Below are positions 1 through 11,100 of a stretch of DNA of 64,000 bases, piece after piece. Both the position numbers and the translations under genes were made by a program. Numbering within the stretch: position 1 is the stretch's first letter; every line of letters starts with the position of its first letter. Under the pieces are notes generated by a model that was not told the DNA's origin, made no database searches, and saw only the letters and a list, made by a program, of their open reading frames with translations. The stretch is from assembly GCA_907164885.2 (NCBI GenBank), contig OU015493.1:64294477-64358476 (forward strand), in the 5' to 3' direction. The DNA is from Dolomedes plantarius (lineage: Eukaryota > Arthropoda > Arachnida > Araneae > Dolomedidae).

Positions 1-245
1 ATTTAAATTATTCGCGAGGGTGGGGAGGATCTTGTATTTTCTGTTTTAAACACTCATAAATTCACTTGGTGGACGAAAATTTTTAAAATGGATCCTGTTG
101 CAATGTGCAAAAAAGTTCGGGCTTTCTGAAAATACCATTTTTATTGGATTATTTGTATTTATGCAGCTGTAAATAGTAGACACATTTTCTACATATTGTG
201 AATCCAATAATGTTAGTATATAGCAGCCTTAACTGGTTACCTTAT
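1..245. repeat. Right half of a dispersed palindromic repeat (MITE-like)
   Basis: Bases about 43-230 align over most of their length with 26592-26803, sharing the blocks TGAAAATACCATTT, AGCTGTAAATAGTAGA and a terminal TAATGTTAGTA-like end. The complete copy at 26428-26803 is palindromic, so this stretch looks like the right half of a copy whose left half lies outside the window. No open frame is supported. The repeat class is unknown. Confidence 0.55.
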
Positions 246-1495
246 GTTAACTTGTTATCTTATATCATGTTTTGTAACACATGCAATTTTACTTAATGTA
301 CAATCTTCGAAAATAGTGTCTAAAAATTTGTGCGTAAATTGACAAAATTGCTGTTGTAGGAACGAATTGCTGTTGTAGGTCTATGAATTTTAAAATTGAA
401 GGCCAAATATTACGTAAATACAAATATCAGAACTTTTTTGATACGTTAAGGATAGTAATAAACTACAATTTTATGCTAAATCAAACTTTAACTTCCACTA
501 AATTAGTACGCATCTTAAATCATTCTTCAACAAATAATGAGTGTAAAATATTGAGTCATTTAACAATAACGTCTTTTGTGAGTATCTCTCAAAACTCATA
601 AGCTGTGTAAATTTGCGAATATCTCTCAAGCAGAAACATTTAATGTTACTTCTATGATAGAGCAATACGGAAATACTGAAAAACTTCTACGTTACTCTCC
701 ATAAGGTAGAAACTCTGGCAGAAGCTTCTTTGCTGTACATGAAACAATAATGAAATGGAAATAATAAGTCACTCTTTGACATAAACCAACCTCTAACCAC
801 ACACTAAACTTTTTAAGCACCATCTGACTTTTAATACTTTTCTCCCACGTAGCATATATTGATGGCCCAAAAGCACATTTTCGTTTCTTCATTGGGGAAT
901 GATTTCCATTGGCAGAATTTCCAGAAACAAATTTGGGCCAATTGCAAAACGTTTATGCTGGGCCAACAATTACAAAATGTTGTTGTCCCACCTGCAAATG
1001 TGAGTTGAAGTGCTCTTCCAACGACTGGACCAACAAACAGCCAAGTTCGACTCACTAACAGCAACCCTTGGATGAGCAGCAATGCCAAACGTTGTTTCAA
1101 TATAACCGAAACTGCTAAATCAAACTGTTGGCCAGCTATGCTAAAAACGGTAGCCCAAAAATTTTCTAACTATCTTGTGTTATTTGGGCACTTAAATACA
1201 TTTAAACACTTCCAGGAAGATTTTTACGATTTTTTCAAAATTTTTAACTCACCACACGATGTTCTTTTTCCACCACCGCTTGAAGAAGGATACAGAAGTC
1301 TTATACGCGTAGGTCTTTATATTTGCTAAGATAAAGATCATGCGTATGACTTTGCTGAATTATAAACGTAAAATTCTTGTTGGGGTGCTTAAAGACCTTG
1401 AATATTATTTTTTGCGACTAAACAAGTGTTAGGAAAATCCCGTCAGCGTTTTAACAATGTTAATCCCTTGCATATTTTATGTATCGCTGTTCCGG
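246..1495. other. Non-coding stretch, no recognised gene
   Basis: AT-rich sequence with only short, compositionally ordinary open frames on both strands. Between about 860 and 1190 a TGGGCC motif recurs several times, which may be an old degraded repeat. I see no conserved domain, splice structure or RNA gene. Confidence 0.5.
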
Positions 1496-1772
1496 AAGAA
1501 CAATGACGCAAGTGAAGAATGAAGATACATTGAGTTAAATGCGTTGATGAATTTCACTTGCGTCAGTGTTCTTACGTTAGAGCGATATATGCATACTGTA
1601 AAAAATAAGAGAGAAAAATTACAAGTCATTTTAAATACTTGGACGGTATTTAAAATGACTAGCAATTTTTCACTTATATATATGGAAATTTTGTATCAAG
1701 ATGCGAAAAAAAAACCCACAGAAAACTGCTATCTTAAGTCCCACTACACGTTTTCAAGAACGTGACTAGTGG
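1496..1772. repeat. Cluster of three hairpins
   Basis: Three inverted repeats follow one another. Stem one is 1496-1516 with 1553-1573 (20 of 21 pairs). Stem two is 1613-1638 with 1646-1671 (about 24 of 26 pairs, 7-base loop). The third is a shorter interrupted stem within 1741-1772. They could be the core of a foldback MITE or a transcribed hairpin; the sequence alone does not decide. Confidence 0.6.
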
Positions 1773-1834
1773 AATGAATACTTTTTATAAAATAAAAGTT
1801 TGGCATTATATTGTTCACTGTATAAGTGTCACTG

Positions 1835-1892
1835 TATATATATGTGTGTGTGTGTGTGTGTATGTAAATATGTATATGTATGTATATATATA

Positions 1893-1984
<92 letters not shown>

Positions 1985-2018
1985 GATTGATAGATATAGA
2001 TATATATATGTATATATA
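1835..2018. repeat. Compound (TG)n/(TA)n microsatellite
   Basis: A run of TG repeats passes into long TA repeats with scattered C and G. The apparent open frames over it are artefacts of the dinucleotide repeat. The Tc1 element that follows inserted at its right edge, using TA as target. Confidence 0.9.
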
Positions 2019-3229
2019 CTGAAGTGCCTCTGAATTAGGGATAGCAAAGCCTATGCAAATTGCGTAGCGCTGCGCATCATGTATGCCCAAGTGAGGGCGC
2101 TGTAGTAACTGCATATATAGCGCGTACTGTGGTTGTTGTGAATTAGTTGTTGGAATTGCCAGTATGGGTAAACTGCCTGATTTTGACGCCTTCGATCGCG
2201 GACAAATCGTAGGTGCGCGACGCATGGGCCTTTCAATTTCCGAAATCGTCAGACAGCAAGGATTTTCAAGGTCGACAGTGTCAAGAGTATACCAAGAATA
2301 TATGAATGGTGGAAAAAAAACTAGCGATCGGGCAAACTACAAAGGACAATTAGCCTTGACAGTGCGTGGTGAGAGACGGTTCAGACGTATTGTACGTAGC
2401 CAGCGAAGCCAAATATTAGCTCAAATTACCACCCAGTTTAATGACGGTGCCAGTCGTACAGTCAGTAAAAGGACTGTACAAAGTTCGCTTCATCGTATGG
2501 GTTTCGGGAGCCCTCGACCTACGAGAGTACCATTGCTCTATACTCGCCATCGGGCTGCACGTCTTGCCTGTGCAAGAGAGCACAGAGACTGGAGTGTAGA
2601 GGACTGGAAACGAGTAGCATGGAGTGATGAGTCTCGATTCCGACTCCTTAACGCCGACGACGGGCTGAGGATATGGCGTCAGGCTCATGAAGCCATGGAT
2701 CCTGCATGCCTGGCTGGAACTGTACAAGGGCATGGTGGCTCAATCATGGTCTGGGGTGTTTTTTCGTGGCACAGTCTTTGGTGCTTGTGCAAACCTCCCT
2801 CAATGCAATTCGGTACGTAGAGTTGCTGGGTGATCACCTCCATCCGTTTATGCTGTTCTGTTATCCGCACGGTAATGGAGTTTTCCCGCAAGACAACTGT
2901 ACCTCTCACAAGTCCCGGTTGGCTACTGGCTGGTTGGATGAGCATTCCTCTGACTTCTCTGTCATGAATTGGCCACCTAGAAGCCCAGACTTAAATCTTA
3001 TTGAGCATGTTTGGGATGTTTTCGAACAAGGCGTGAAAGGCCATCACACAGCACCAAAGAACCTTACTGAATTATGGACAGCTTTAGCCAATATTTGGCA
3101 ATCCATTCCCGTGGAACGTTTCCAGAAACTTGTTGAATCTATGCCTCGTCGCGTGACAGCCGTTATCAAGGCCAGAGGAGGCCCAACTCGTTACTAGGTA
3201 GGTATCCCTAATTCAGTGGCACTTCTGTG
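2019..3229 (+). mobile_element. Tc1-like DNA transposon, copy 1
   Basis: Terminal inverted repeats read CTGAAGTGCCTCTGAATTAG on the left and, inverted, CAGAAGTGCCACTGAATTAG on the right. TA dinucleotides flank both ends, as expected for Tc1/mariner insertion. One transposase gene fills the interior on the plus strand. A related copy lies at 32874-34091 in the opposite orientation. This copy is dead because its transposase is frameshifted. Confidence 0.92.
2164..3197 (+). pseudogene. Tc1 transposase pseudogene (frameshifted)
   Basis: This encodes a Tc1-family cut-and-paste transposase, which would bind the terminal repeats and move the element between TA sites. The first frame (2164-2820) holds the paired-like helix-turn-helix region and the first catalytic Asp in VAWSDES (about residue 155). 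The second frame (open from 2706 to 3197) holds the second Asp in QDNCTSHKS and the SPDLNLIEHVWD block with the catalytic Glu. The frames are separated by a shift near 2780, where the 32874 copy has seven extra bases (after CACAG). Restoring nothing, the gene as it stands cannot make a full protein. The start ATG at 2164 matches the start of the other copy. Confidence 0.9.
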
Positions 3230-3443
3230 TATATACACAGGGTGTTCATAATTAAACTTCCATACTTAAAAGTTCTCTACAGTGGAAACTATTGTTCAGA
3301 AAGTTATGAAATTTTGTGTAGAACATATTGAAGGGATGGGAATTTGTTTGAGAGAATAGAAAATATTTCAAAATTTCACCACCAGAGGGCGTTTTTTGAT
3401 GAATTACACATTTAGTCAACATTTACTATACTTATAAAATTTA

Positions 3444-3556
3444 TTACGAGAAGACATGTTCAACATGACGGTCATCATTTGCAGCTACCATTTGAAATCG
3501 TAAGATAGCATGTTCTACAATTAACTGCAGTGTGCTCTGGGAAATGCTGAGAACAT
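3444..3556 (-). pseudogene. Mariner transposase pseudogene, C-terminal part
   Basis: The minus-strand frame contains VLSISQSTLQLIVEHAILRF and ends with RHVEHVFS and a TAA stop at 3444-3446, a typical C-terminus of this mariner group. The codon at the break joins in frame with the fragment ending at 13855 once the inserted elements and the duplicated GTA are discounted. That is direct evidence that both insertions hit one old transposase gene. Confidence 0.82.
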
Positions 3557-3559
3557 GTA

Positions 3560-6500
3560 TACCCCAGTCAAAATAGACCCGATTTTGACGAATGGCTAAA
3601 AAAAATATGAAAGTTTTGAAAATTGGTGGAGATGTTTGTTTAGGCATGCTAATGAACATACTAAAAGTCCCCACCGATCAGACTTGAGCTTTCGCCGCCA
3701 TCTTGGAAAATGTGTACACTTTTTTGGTTTTTTGGAAATAACTTTAAAAATATTGATTTTATAAAAAATAATTAAATACAAAAATTTAAGAGCATTAAAT
3801 TATGAACAAAAATCATTCATAACATTTTTTTATATGTCTAACAGGAACAAAGATAATTGACTTTGAAAAGAGCGCGGTTCCCCATCGCGGTGGGGGGAGA
3901 TACCCGCGCATGTGCATACCATAATTAGCGAAATTAGTTTTACACTAAATGGGAAGGTGTTTTGTATTTTTTCAAATAACTAGGGAAATATTAACTTTAC
4001 GTAAAAGTTTATTTCAAAAATCATAAAACATTAAATTATGTACAAAAACGATTTTATACATTTTTGTCGTAAACCTAACAGGAACGAAGATATTGACTAT
4101 AAAATGCGCGTTGATAATGGAGGTAGCTTCTACAAAAAACAATGCACAAAAAACATATATTATATTTTTTTATAAGTCTAACACGAACAAAGATAATTGA
4201 CTTTCGAAAGAGCGCACTATCACACCCAGGACGCGCATGAGCGGGTGCCCATCACGATGGCTGGAAGACACGCGCATGTGCATACCGTAAGGTGTCAAAT
4301 CGGTCTTTCCCTAGTATTTTCCTAGACAGTTAATAGTTAGTCACCGTTCCGTGTGCGTCTGTGAACAATGGCTGATACGGAACTATGTTTTATATGTAAA
4401 AAATTAATGTCAAATGATTATTTCGTGAATGTAAGAGAAAAGGGGATCGACGCTTTAAAGAGAGATAGTGTCCAAAGAAAAGACAATAAGCATGAACAGT
4501 TGGAACATTTAAAATCTGTTTCGGTTCATTCGTTGTGTCGGAGAAATTACACCAGACCAGGAAGTATAAAAGTTGATTTAAAAAGAAATGCAGAATTCGC
4601 GTCAACATCCCAAAGTGAAGAGCGCGCGGTAAGTTTACGATCTTTTTTACCTCAGTTCGATTTTAGGACAAAATGTTTCTTTTTTACGGCAGTGATAGAC
4701 GAAGAATTCAAAGCAAGACAAAAGAAAAAACCAACTGACAGGTGAAGAACTATATACGAAGTTAGGAGTCTCGAAATGTAAAACAAAGTTCTTGAAGCTG
4801 CAGAGAATAGACATGACCAGTAGGGAGATGAAGTTCAGTGTCGTATAATAAACGTTGCTTATTTAGTTGCAGCTGATGCGATTTATCACCAAGATTGCTT
4901 CATGACTTTTTTCTACACGCTGCACCAATCAGAAAGAGAGGGCGGCCAGAGTCGGATTACGTCTCAGCAGCTGTAGACGAAATATCCTTCCTTGATGATA
5001 ATAATGACGACTGTCAATTCTCACTACCCGAACTCAAATCTGAAATTACAGGGCTACTTCCAGACGACATCACTTTGAGAAATAAGTTGAAACTAAAATA
5101 CGGGGATGGCATTGTTTTTGCTTCAAACTCCAAAAAAGTTACTGTCATATGTTTACGTAATACTGGAATGAAAGTCTTATCAGACTCTTGGTACGACAAA
5201 AGGATACGAAATGATCGTGAGGAGCGTCTACAAATAGTACTAACTGCTGCAGCCATAATAAAAGAAGATATCCAGACACCAGTTTATGACACTCATTGCT
5301 ACCCTCCAAGTGATAACTTTTTCAGAGATGTGAACAAGGACATTCCAGAAAGCTTAAAATCTTTTTTGGAGCACTTGATTATTAAAAAAAAAGACTGCTA
5401 AGTCGGAAAAAAAAGTCACTTCAATAGCTCACGTCATTATATCAGCGCTAAGACCACGATCATTTATGTCTCCTCTGCTCAATGGTCTTGCTTTATTTTT
5501 GTACAAAAAGTTCTGTTCCAAGAATTTAATCATGAATTTGGGATTTTGTTCTTCTTAATATGAAGCCCAAACACTTGAGATGTCAGCCATAAATCATCCG
5601 CAACCCCAAATGCGCGAGGGATCATTCTGCCAATTCGTATTTGACAATGCGGATTTCAATGTGTCTATATTCGATGGCCTGAATACGTTTCATAGCATGG
5701 GGGCGTTGCTTGTTTTACTCCAGCGTAAGCAGTGGAACCCGGGACGAAGATAAAAAAATTAACCGAACTTACATCAGCATCGACCGTAGGCAAAATGGGA
5801 ATCATTCCTCTGGAAACGTTTGAAAATTTTCGAGGGCCTGGGTAAAAAACAATTACTATCGAAGATTTGAATGTCTTAAATCCTTTAGCGGAAGATTTAC
5901 CACTGCCTAAGCCATATGATATCTCCTGGATGTGTGCTAAGTGGTTAGGTCTTCCACAGATACCTGAATGGAAAGGATTTTTCCATTGTATAACCAGAAA
6001 CCAGCCTTGTGAAAAGACCAAAGTAATACCCCTTCCTTTTGTTAATTCACCACCAAGCAAGTATGACACCATTTTCACTGCGCTGAAATATGCTGCCCAA
6101 CAGTGTGTTAAAAAGCACCAAAAGTCTTGCATACTCACGTTTGACCAACCACTGTATATTAAAGCTCGAGAGATAGTCGCAGCAACATCCAATCCATTAT
6201 TATCAAGTTGAATTGTGAGGCTTGGTGGATTCCATCTTTTAATGTCATTCTTAGGCTGCATTGGGTACATAATGACTGGAAGTGGGTTAAAAGAAATACT
6301 CACTTTGATTTATGCACCTACGTCAGTAGAAAAAATGTTACCTGGCCATGCATACGCTAGGGCCGTCCGAGCTCATTTATTGACCCAAACAGCTTTAACA
6401 AAAATAATTTTTGACGGCATGGACATATCGGATTTGGAATGTAAAAATCTCCGTGAGTTGTTTCGAGATTTTGCTACTGAACCACCATCGCAAGAAACCT

Positions 6501-7690
6501 TAAACGCACACACTCAAATGCGACCCATCGAAATTAAAATGAGGAAGACTTTGGAGCACCCGAAAAAGAAAGGCCCAACTGCCTGTGGGGCTGGAAGCGT
6601 CAAGAGAAAATTCTTGTGCCCATCACAACTATGGATGCAGTAGCTCCCTATTCACTTTTAAACATGGTATTTTGCAACTGTAAGACTGACTCTGGAGTAA
6701 GATGCGGATGTCGGAAAGCAGGCATCAACTGCAAAACGGCCTGCAATAATTACAATGGGGTATGTCAGAATGGCATCAGCCCTATTTTTGATGACGATCG
6801 AATGAAAGAAGTTGATGAATGGGCCGATGCTAGCGGATCCATAGACGATCTATACATGCCTGACGAAGGGGAGAATCCCGTACCGAAAAAAGCACGTAAA
6901 TCCTGAGGTAGGTAAGCTTGAACAATTATTGCAATGGAAATCTGATAGTGAATACCCCCAAGTTTACTACATTCATGTATAAAATTAATAATGATTATCT
7001 ACATAGCCAAAAACATTAAAGTCTATTTTCTTGTGTTTAAAGAATGCCGAAATGTGGGAGAGGTTAGAAATTCAAAGAAGAGCACCTGCAACGAGACTTT
7101 GAAGCTACCTCCATTATCAACGCGCATTTTATAGTCAATATCTTCGTTCCTGTTAGGTTTAAGACAAAAATGTATAAAATCGTTTATGTACATAATTTGA
7201 TGTTTTTTAATTTTTGAAATAAACTTTTTTTACGTAAAGTTAATATTTCCCTAGTTATTTGAAAAAATACAAAACACCTTCCCATTTAGTGTAGAACTAA
7301 TTTCGCTAATTATGGTATGCACATGCGTGGGTATTTCCCCCTACCGTGATGGGGAACCGCGCTTGCGCGTCCCACGTGTGATAGTGCGCTCTTTTCAAAG
7401 TCAATTATCTTTGTTCCTGTTAGACATATAAAAAATTTTATGAATGATTTTTGTTCATAATTTAATAATCTTTAATTTTTGTATTTAATTATTTTTTATA
7501 AAATCAATATTTTTAAAGTTATTTCCAAAAAACCAAAAAAGTGTACACATTTTCAAAGATGGCGGCGAAAGCTCAAGTCTGATCGGTGGGGACTTTTAGT
7601 ATGTTCATTAGCATGCCTAAACAAACATCTCTACCAATTTTCAACACTTTCATATTTTTTTTAGCCATAAAACCTATTTTGACTGGGCTA
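3560..7690 (+). mobile_element. Unclassified DNA transposon with long TIRs and 3-bp TSD
   Basis: The ends read TACCCCAGTCAAAATAG and, inverted on the right, TAGCCCAGTCAAAATAG. The inverted repeat continues with small differences for about 580 bp (3560-4135 and 7098-7690). GTA occurs on each side (3557-3559, 7691-7693), and removing one copy restores the frame of the interrupted mariner gene. A repeated unit with AACAGGAACAAAGATAATTG recurs within each TIR and again at 4178, perhaps transposase-binding sites. The interior carries remnants of one large plus-strand protein. A 3-bp TSD would fit Harbinger, CACTA or Academ groups, but I do not recognise the family name. Confidence 0.85.
4368..6906 (+). 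pseudogene. Putative transposase pseudogene with zinc fingers and C-terminal CXC domain
   Basis: Five plus-strand pieces in two or three frames appear to be one broken protein of roughly 800 residues. In order: 4368-4745 has a CFICKK...VHSLCRRNYTRP zinc-finger-like module and a second Cys pair. About 4860-4915 completes this with YHQDC. 4895-5401 ends with a PPSDNFF...DIPESLKSFLEH block. About 5625-5700 reads FDNADFN and GLNTFHSMG. 5867-6211 contains ILTFDQPLYIKAREI. 6215-6643 contains LGGFHLLMSFLGCIGYIM and GHAYARAVRAHLL. 6616-6906 is Cys-rich (CNCKTD, RCGCRKAG, CKTAC) like a tesmin/TSO1 CXC domain. Asp residues in FDNADFN and TFDQPLY could be catalytic. I recall similar uncharacterised proteins in other animal genomes; assigning them as transposase is inference from the TIRs. 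Confidence 0.7.
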
Positions 7691-7695
7691 GTAGT

Positions 7696-7939
7696 TGTTT
7701 GGAAATTTGTGTTAATTTTCTCCCCTAGATGGCACTGCATGTCAATGTAAGTTTAATATTTACTATGTTTTGTCTAGTACTCTCGTGGCAGGCAAACAGG
7801 AAAGTTTGAGCGTATGTAAGCTCTCATCTTTAATAATTCTTTGAATAAAACTGTATATATGTAAAAATAAATAATGTAGATTTTAGAAGATAGATATTTT
7901 TCTTCATGCACCTTCTACCACTCAACCACGGATGTAATA
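7696..7939 (+). repeat. 5' LTR of the BEL/Pao element
   Basis: It starts TGTTTGGAAATTTGTG and ends CGGATGTAATA. It is identical to 13611-13854. It contains an AATAAA-like stretch (TGAATAAAACTG) that may serve as polyadenylation signal. The terminal bases are TG...TA rather than the common TG...CA. Confidence 0.95.
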
Positions 7940-7962
7940 TGGTGCATATCGGCTGTGAACTG
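7940..7962 (+). promoter_or_regulatory. Primer-binding site of the BEL/Pao element
   Basis: Directly after the 5' LTR, TGGTGCATATCGGCTGTGAA resembles the complement of the 3' end of an arthropod tRNA-Gly (TGGTGCATCGGCC...) with a two-base insertion. Glycine tRNA as primer is an inference from this partial match. Confidence 0.55.
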
Positions 7963-8142
7963 GAACTGAGTTTTTTACGTTGGAATTTTTGATTGGAATG
8001 GACACCTGCTGTGCTTGAAAAAAAAAATGGCTCAACGGATTCTTTCAGCTTTTGGATGCTGAATGGAAATAAGAATTTTTCTTCGGATTAGCTGTTCTTA
8101 CTATTACGGATACCTTAATTAAAGGTAAGGTCTTTTATAATA

Positions 8143-11100
8143 TTGAATATGGATAAGATTGCAAAAATCATAGAAAAAAGGAGCACAGTAAGAGCTAATA
8201 TAACGAAATTGATAAAAAAGATTCAAACTTTGAATTATGAAGATGAAACTGTTGAAAATCTAACAGAATTAATTGAGTTGTTAGAAACGAAAGAAAAAAT
8301 ACTTAAGGAATATAATTTAGAAATTGAAGATCTCATATCGGATCCAGTTAAATTTAAAACCGAAATTGCTCAATCGGAAGAATATGATGAAAAAATTATT
8401 ACGGCTAAAATTAAACTCAAAAATAAAATTAAAGAAATGAATAAAAGGGACGATCAAAGTTCCCATGGAAGTAATAACACCTCAAATGTCACTGAACATA
8501 ATTTTACGGCATTAAAATTGCCTAAATTGGAAATTCCGCGTTTTTCTGGTGATTCTAATTTCATGGAATTCCTTAACTGCTTTGATAGCGCAATAGGGTC
8601 GAACGATTCCCTAACTAAAATTGAAAAATTTCAGTATTTAAAGTCCTTGCTTTCTCCCCCCGCCTATAATGTGGTTGCTGGATTCGAATTAAATGAAAAG
8701 AACTACGATTCTTGCCTTGAACTTTTAAAGCAGCGTTATGGTCGTACTGATTATAATATTAATTTGTATATCTCCAAATTACTTAACTTAGAACCGGTAA
8801 GAAATTCCTCTTATGTAAAAGGATTGCGCAAATTGTATGATGAGATAGAGGTAAACATAAGAAATTTACGCGCACTAAATGTAACCGAAGGATCGTATGG
8901 TCATCTATTAAATCCCCTACTCTTAAAATTGTTACCCCAAGATTTAGTTTTGGAATTTCACCGAAAACGAAATAAGGAAAAGAACTGTGAAACTTCGGAT
9001 ATTATGACTTTTTTGAGAAATGAAGTCGAATCAAGGGAAATTTGTGAAACTGTAATGAATTCTTCCAAGGTTTGCGAATCTAAACGCACCTCTTTTCAAA
9101 GTTATCAAACGGGACAAACGTATCATAAAAATTATTCGAAACCTAAACATTTTTCAACCGCTGCAACATTACTTGCACCAGTAAAAAATACATGCATATT
9201 TTGCGAATTAAACCACGAATCCATAAATTGTAGGAAATTTGATGTAGAACAAAAAATTAGTAAACTTAAGTCTGAAGGACGATGCTGGGCGTGTTTCAAG
9301 CCCAAACATACCAGCGGAAGCTGTCGATTAGGTATTTCGTGTGAAATATGTTTTTCAAAATTTCACCATAAATCAGTTTGTAGGAAAAATGGTAAACCTT
9401 CTAATGGTTCGGTAGAGCGTAGCAAGGAAAATTGTAATAATTCGCGTAGCTTAAATTCTAATGAAACCGAAAATGAAAGGACAAGCTCTACTTCTGAAGT
9501 TATAAGTTCTGTTTCTCAATGTAATCTTAATACGAACTGTTCTAAAAATGTTTATTTGCAAACTTGCACTGTCGTAGCTAAATCGGAAAATAAATCTTGC
9601 TTATCAAGATTAATGTTTGATAGTGGGAGTTCGCGCTCTTTTATAAGTGAAAAGTTAGCGAATAAATTGAATTTAAAAACTATTCGGAATGAAGTTTTGT
9701 CAGTCTATTCTTTCGGAATGAAAAGCCCAACAGATAAAGTTTATCGAGTTGTTGAATTAACACTCGAAAGTACAAATTCTCCTTTTCGAAAAAATCAGGA
9801 ATTATTTGTGTCTAGGACTATTACAGGTGCTACCGTTAAATACCCAGACGAAAAAATAAAAAACTTAATGCTGAAAAGGAATTTGCGGTTAGCTGATGAT
9901 TCCGCTAGCTCAAATAATATAGATATTCTTTTAGGGGCAGATGTTTGCTGGGAACTAATTTATCAGGAAAAGATTCCGATTAATAAACATTTATCAGCTT
10001 TGAATAGTGCTTTCGGTTGGTTAATTACTGGAGCGGACAAAAACGAAAGTAGTTGTTCTGAGAACATGATTATTGTGAATAATGCGATTTCAAATGATTT
10101 GCGAATGTTCTGGGAAATTGAAGAATTTCCGAATGAGACTAAAAATTTATCGGAAAAGGAAAATCAATTAATCAAAAATTTTGAAGACTCTTTAAAATTT
10201 AACGGAGAGCGCTATGTTTGTAAATTAATGTGGAAAGATAATGTGGGACCACCCCCCGAATTGGACTCTAATTATGAGGTGGCGAGCAGACGCTTTAATT
10301 CATTAAAAATTAAATTGGATAAAAATCTTGAAATTTCTGACCAATATAAAGAAATTGTATCGGATCAATTGGAATGTAATATTGTGGAAAAATGTATTGA
10401 TGAGGATTTAAACTCAGGTTACTACATGCCGCACAGGGAAGTTGTAAGACAGGATAAACAGACTACTCGCGTTCGTATGGTTTATGATTGCAGCTCTAAA
10501 GCAAATGACAATAAAAATTCTTTGAATGATTCACTTGAATCTGGAGTTAACCTTTATCCAAATTTATTAGATGTAATACTTAAATTTCGGGAAAATCAAG
10601 TTGCATTTTGCGGAGATCTAGAAAAAGCTTTCCTTATGATAGAAATTGCGGAAGAGGATAGAAAGTATCTAAAATTTTTGTGGTTTTCGGACGACCCGAA
10701 TTATTCGGTACAAACACTTCAACTTAATCGTTTACCATTCGGATTAACGACGTCTCCGTTCGCGCTAGCTTGTGTTTTGAAATTTCACATTAGGAAATTT
10801 AAAGATGATTATCCTGATTGTTATGAAATGTTAAATTCTCTGTATGTCGATGATTTGTACGATGGAGCTAAAAATGCTCAGGATGCCTATAAGTTAACAT
10901 CTTTGGCAATAGAAATATTGCGCGTCGCTGGATTCAAATTGAGGAAATTAAAAACTAACTGTGAGGAACTAAATAAACTTTGGCGTGAAAACGGGTATGA
11001 GGAAAATATGGATTTTGGACTTGGAGAAGGGTTCTTGGGATTAAAGTGGGATCATATTAAGGATGAAATTAAGTTAGATTTAAAGGATGTTAGGGATCCC

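Noticed and set aside
831..1329. Frames of 85-89 codons on both strands
   Set aside because: No recognisable domain; codon pattern looks random and motif repeats suggest degraded repeat DNA.
1800..2225. Tyr/Ile/Val-rich open frames on both strands
   Set aside because: They follow TA and TG dinucleotide repeats; the same happens at 38075-38410, 38808-39017, 39822-40203, 40258-40467, 35599-35787 and 61996-62470.
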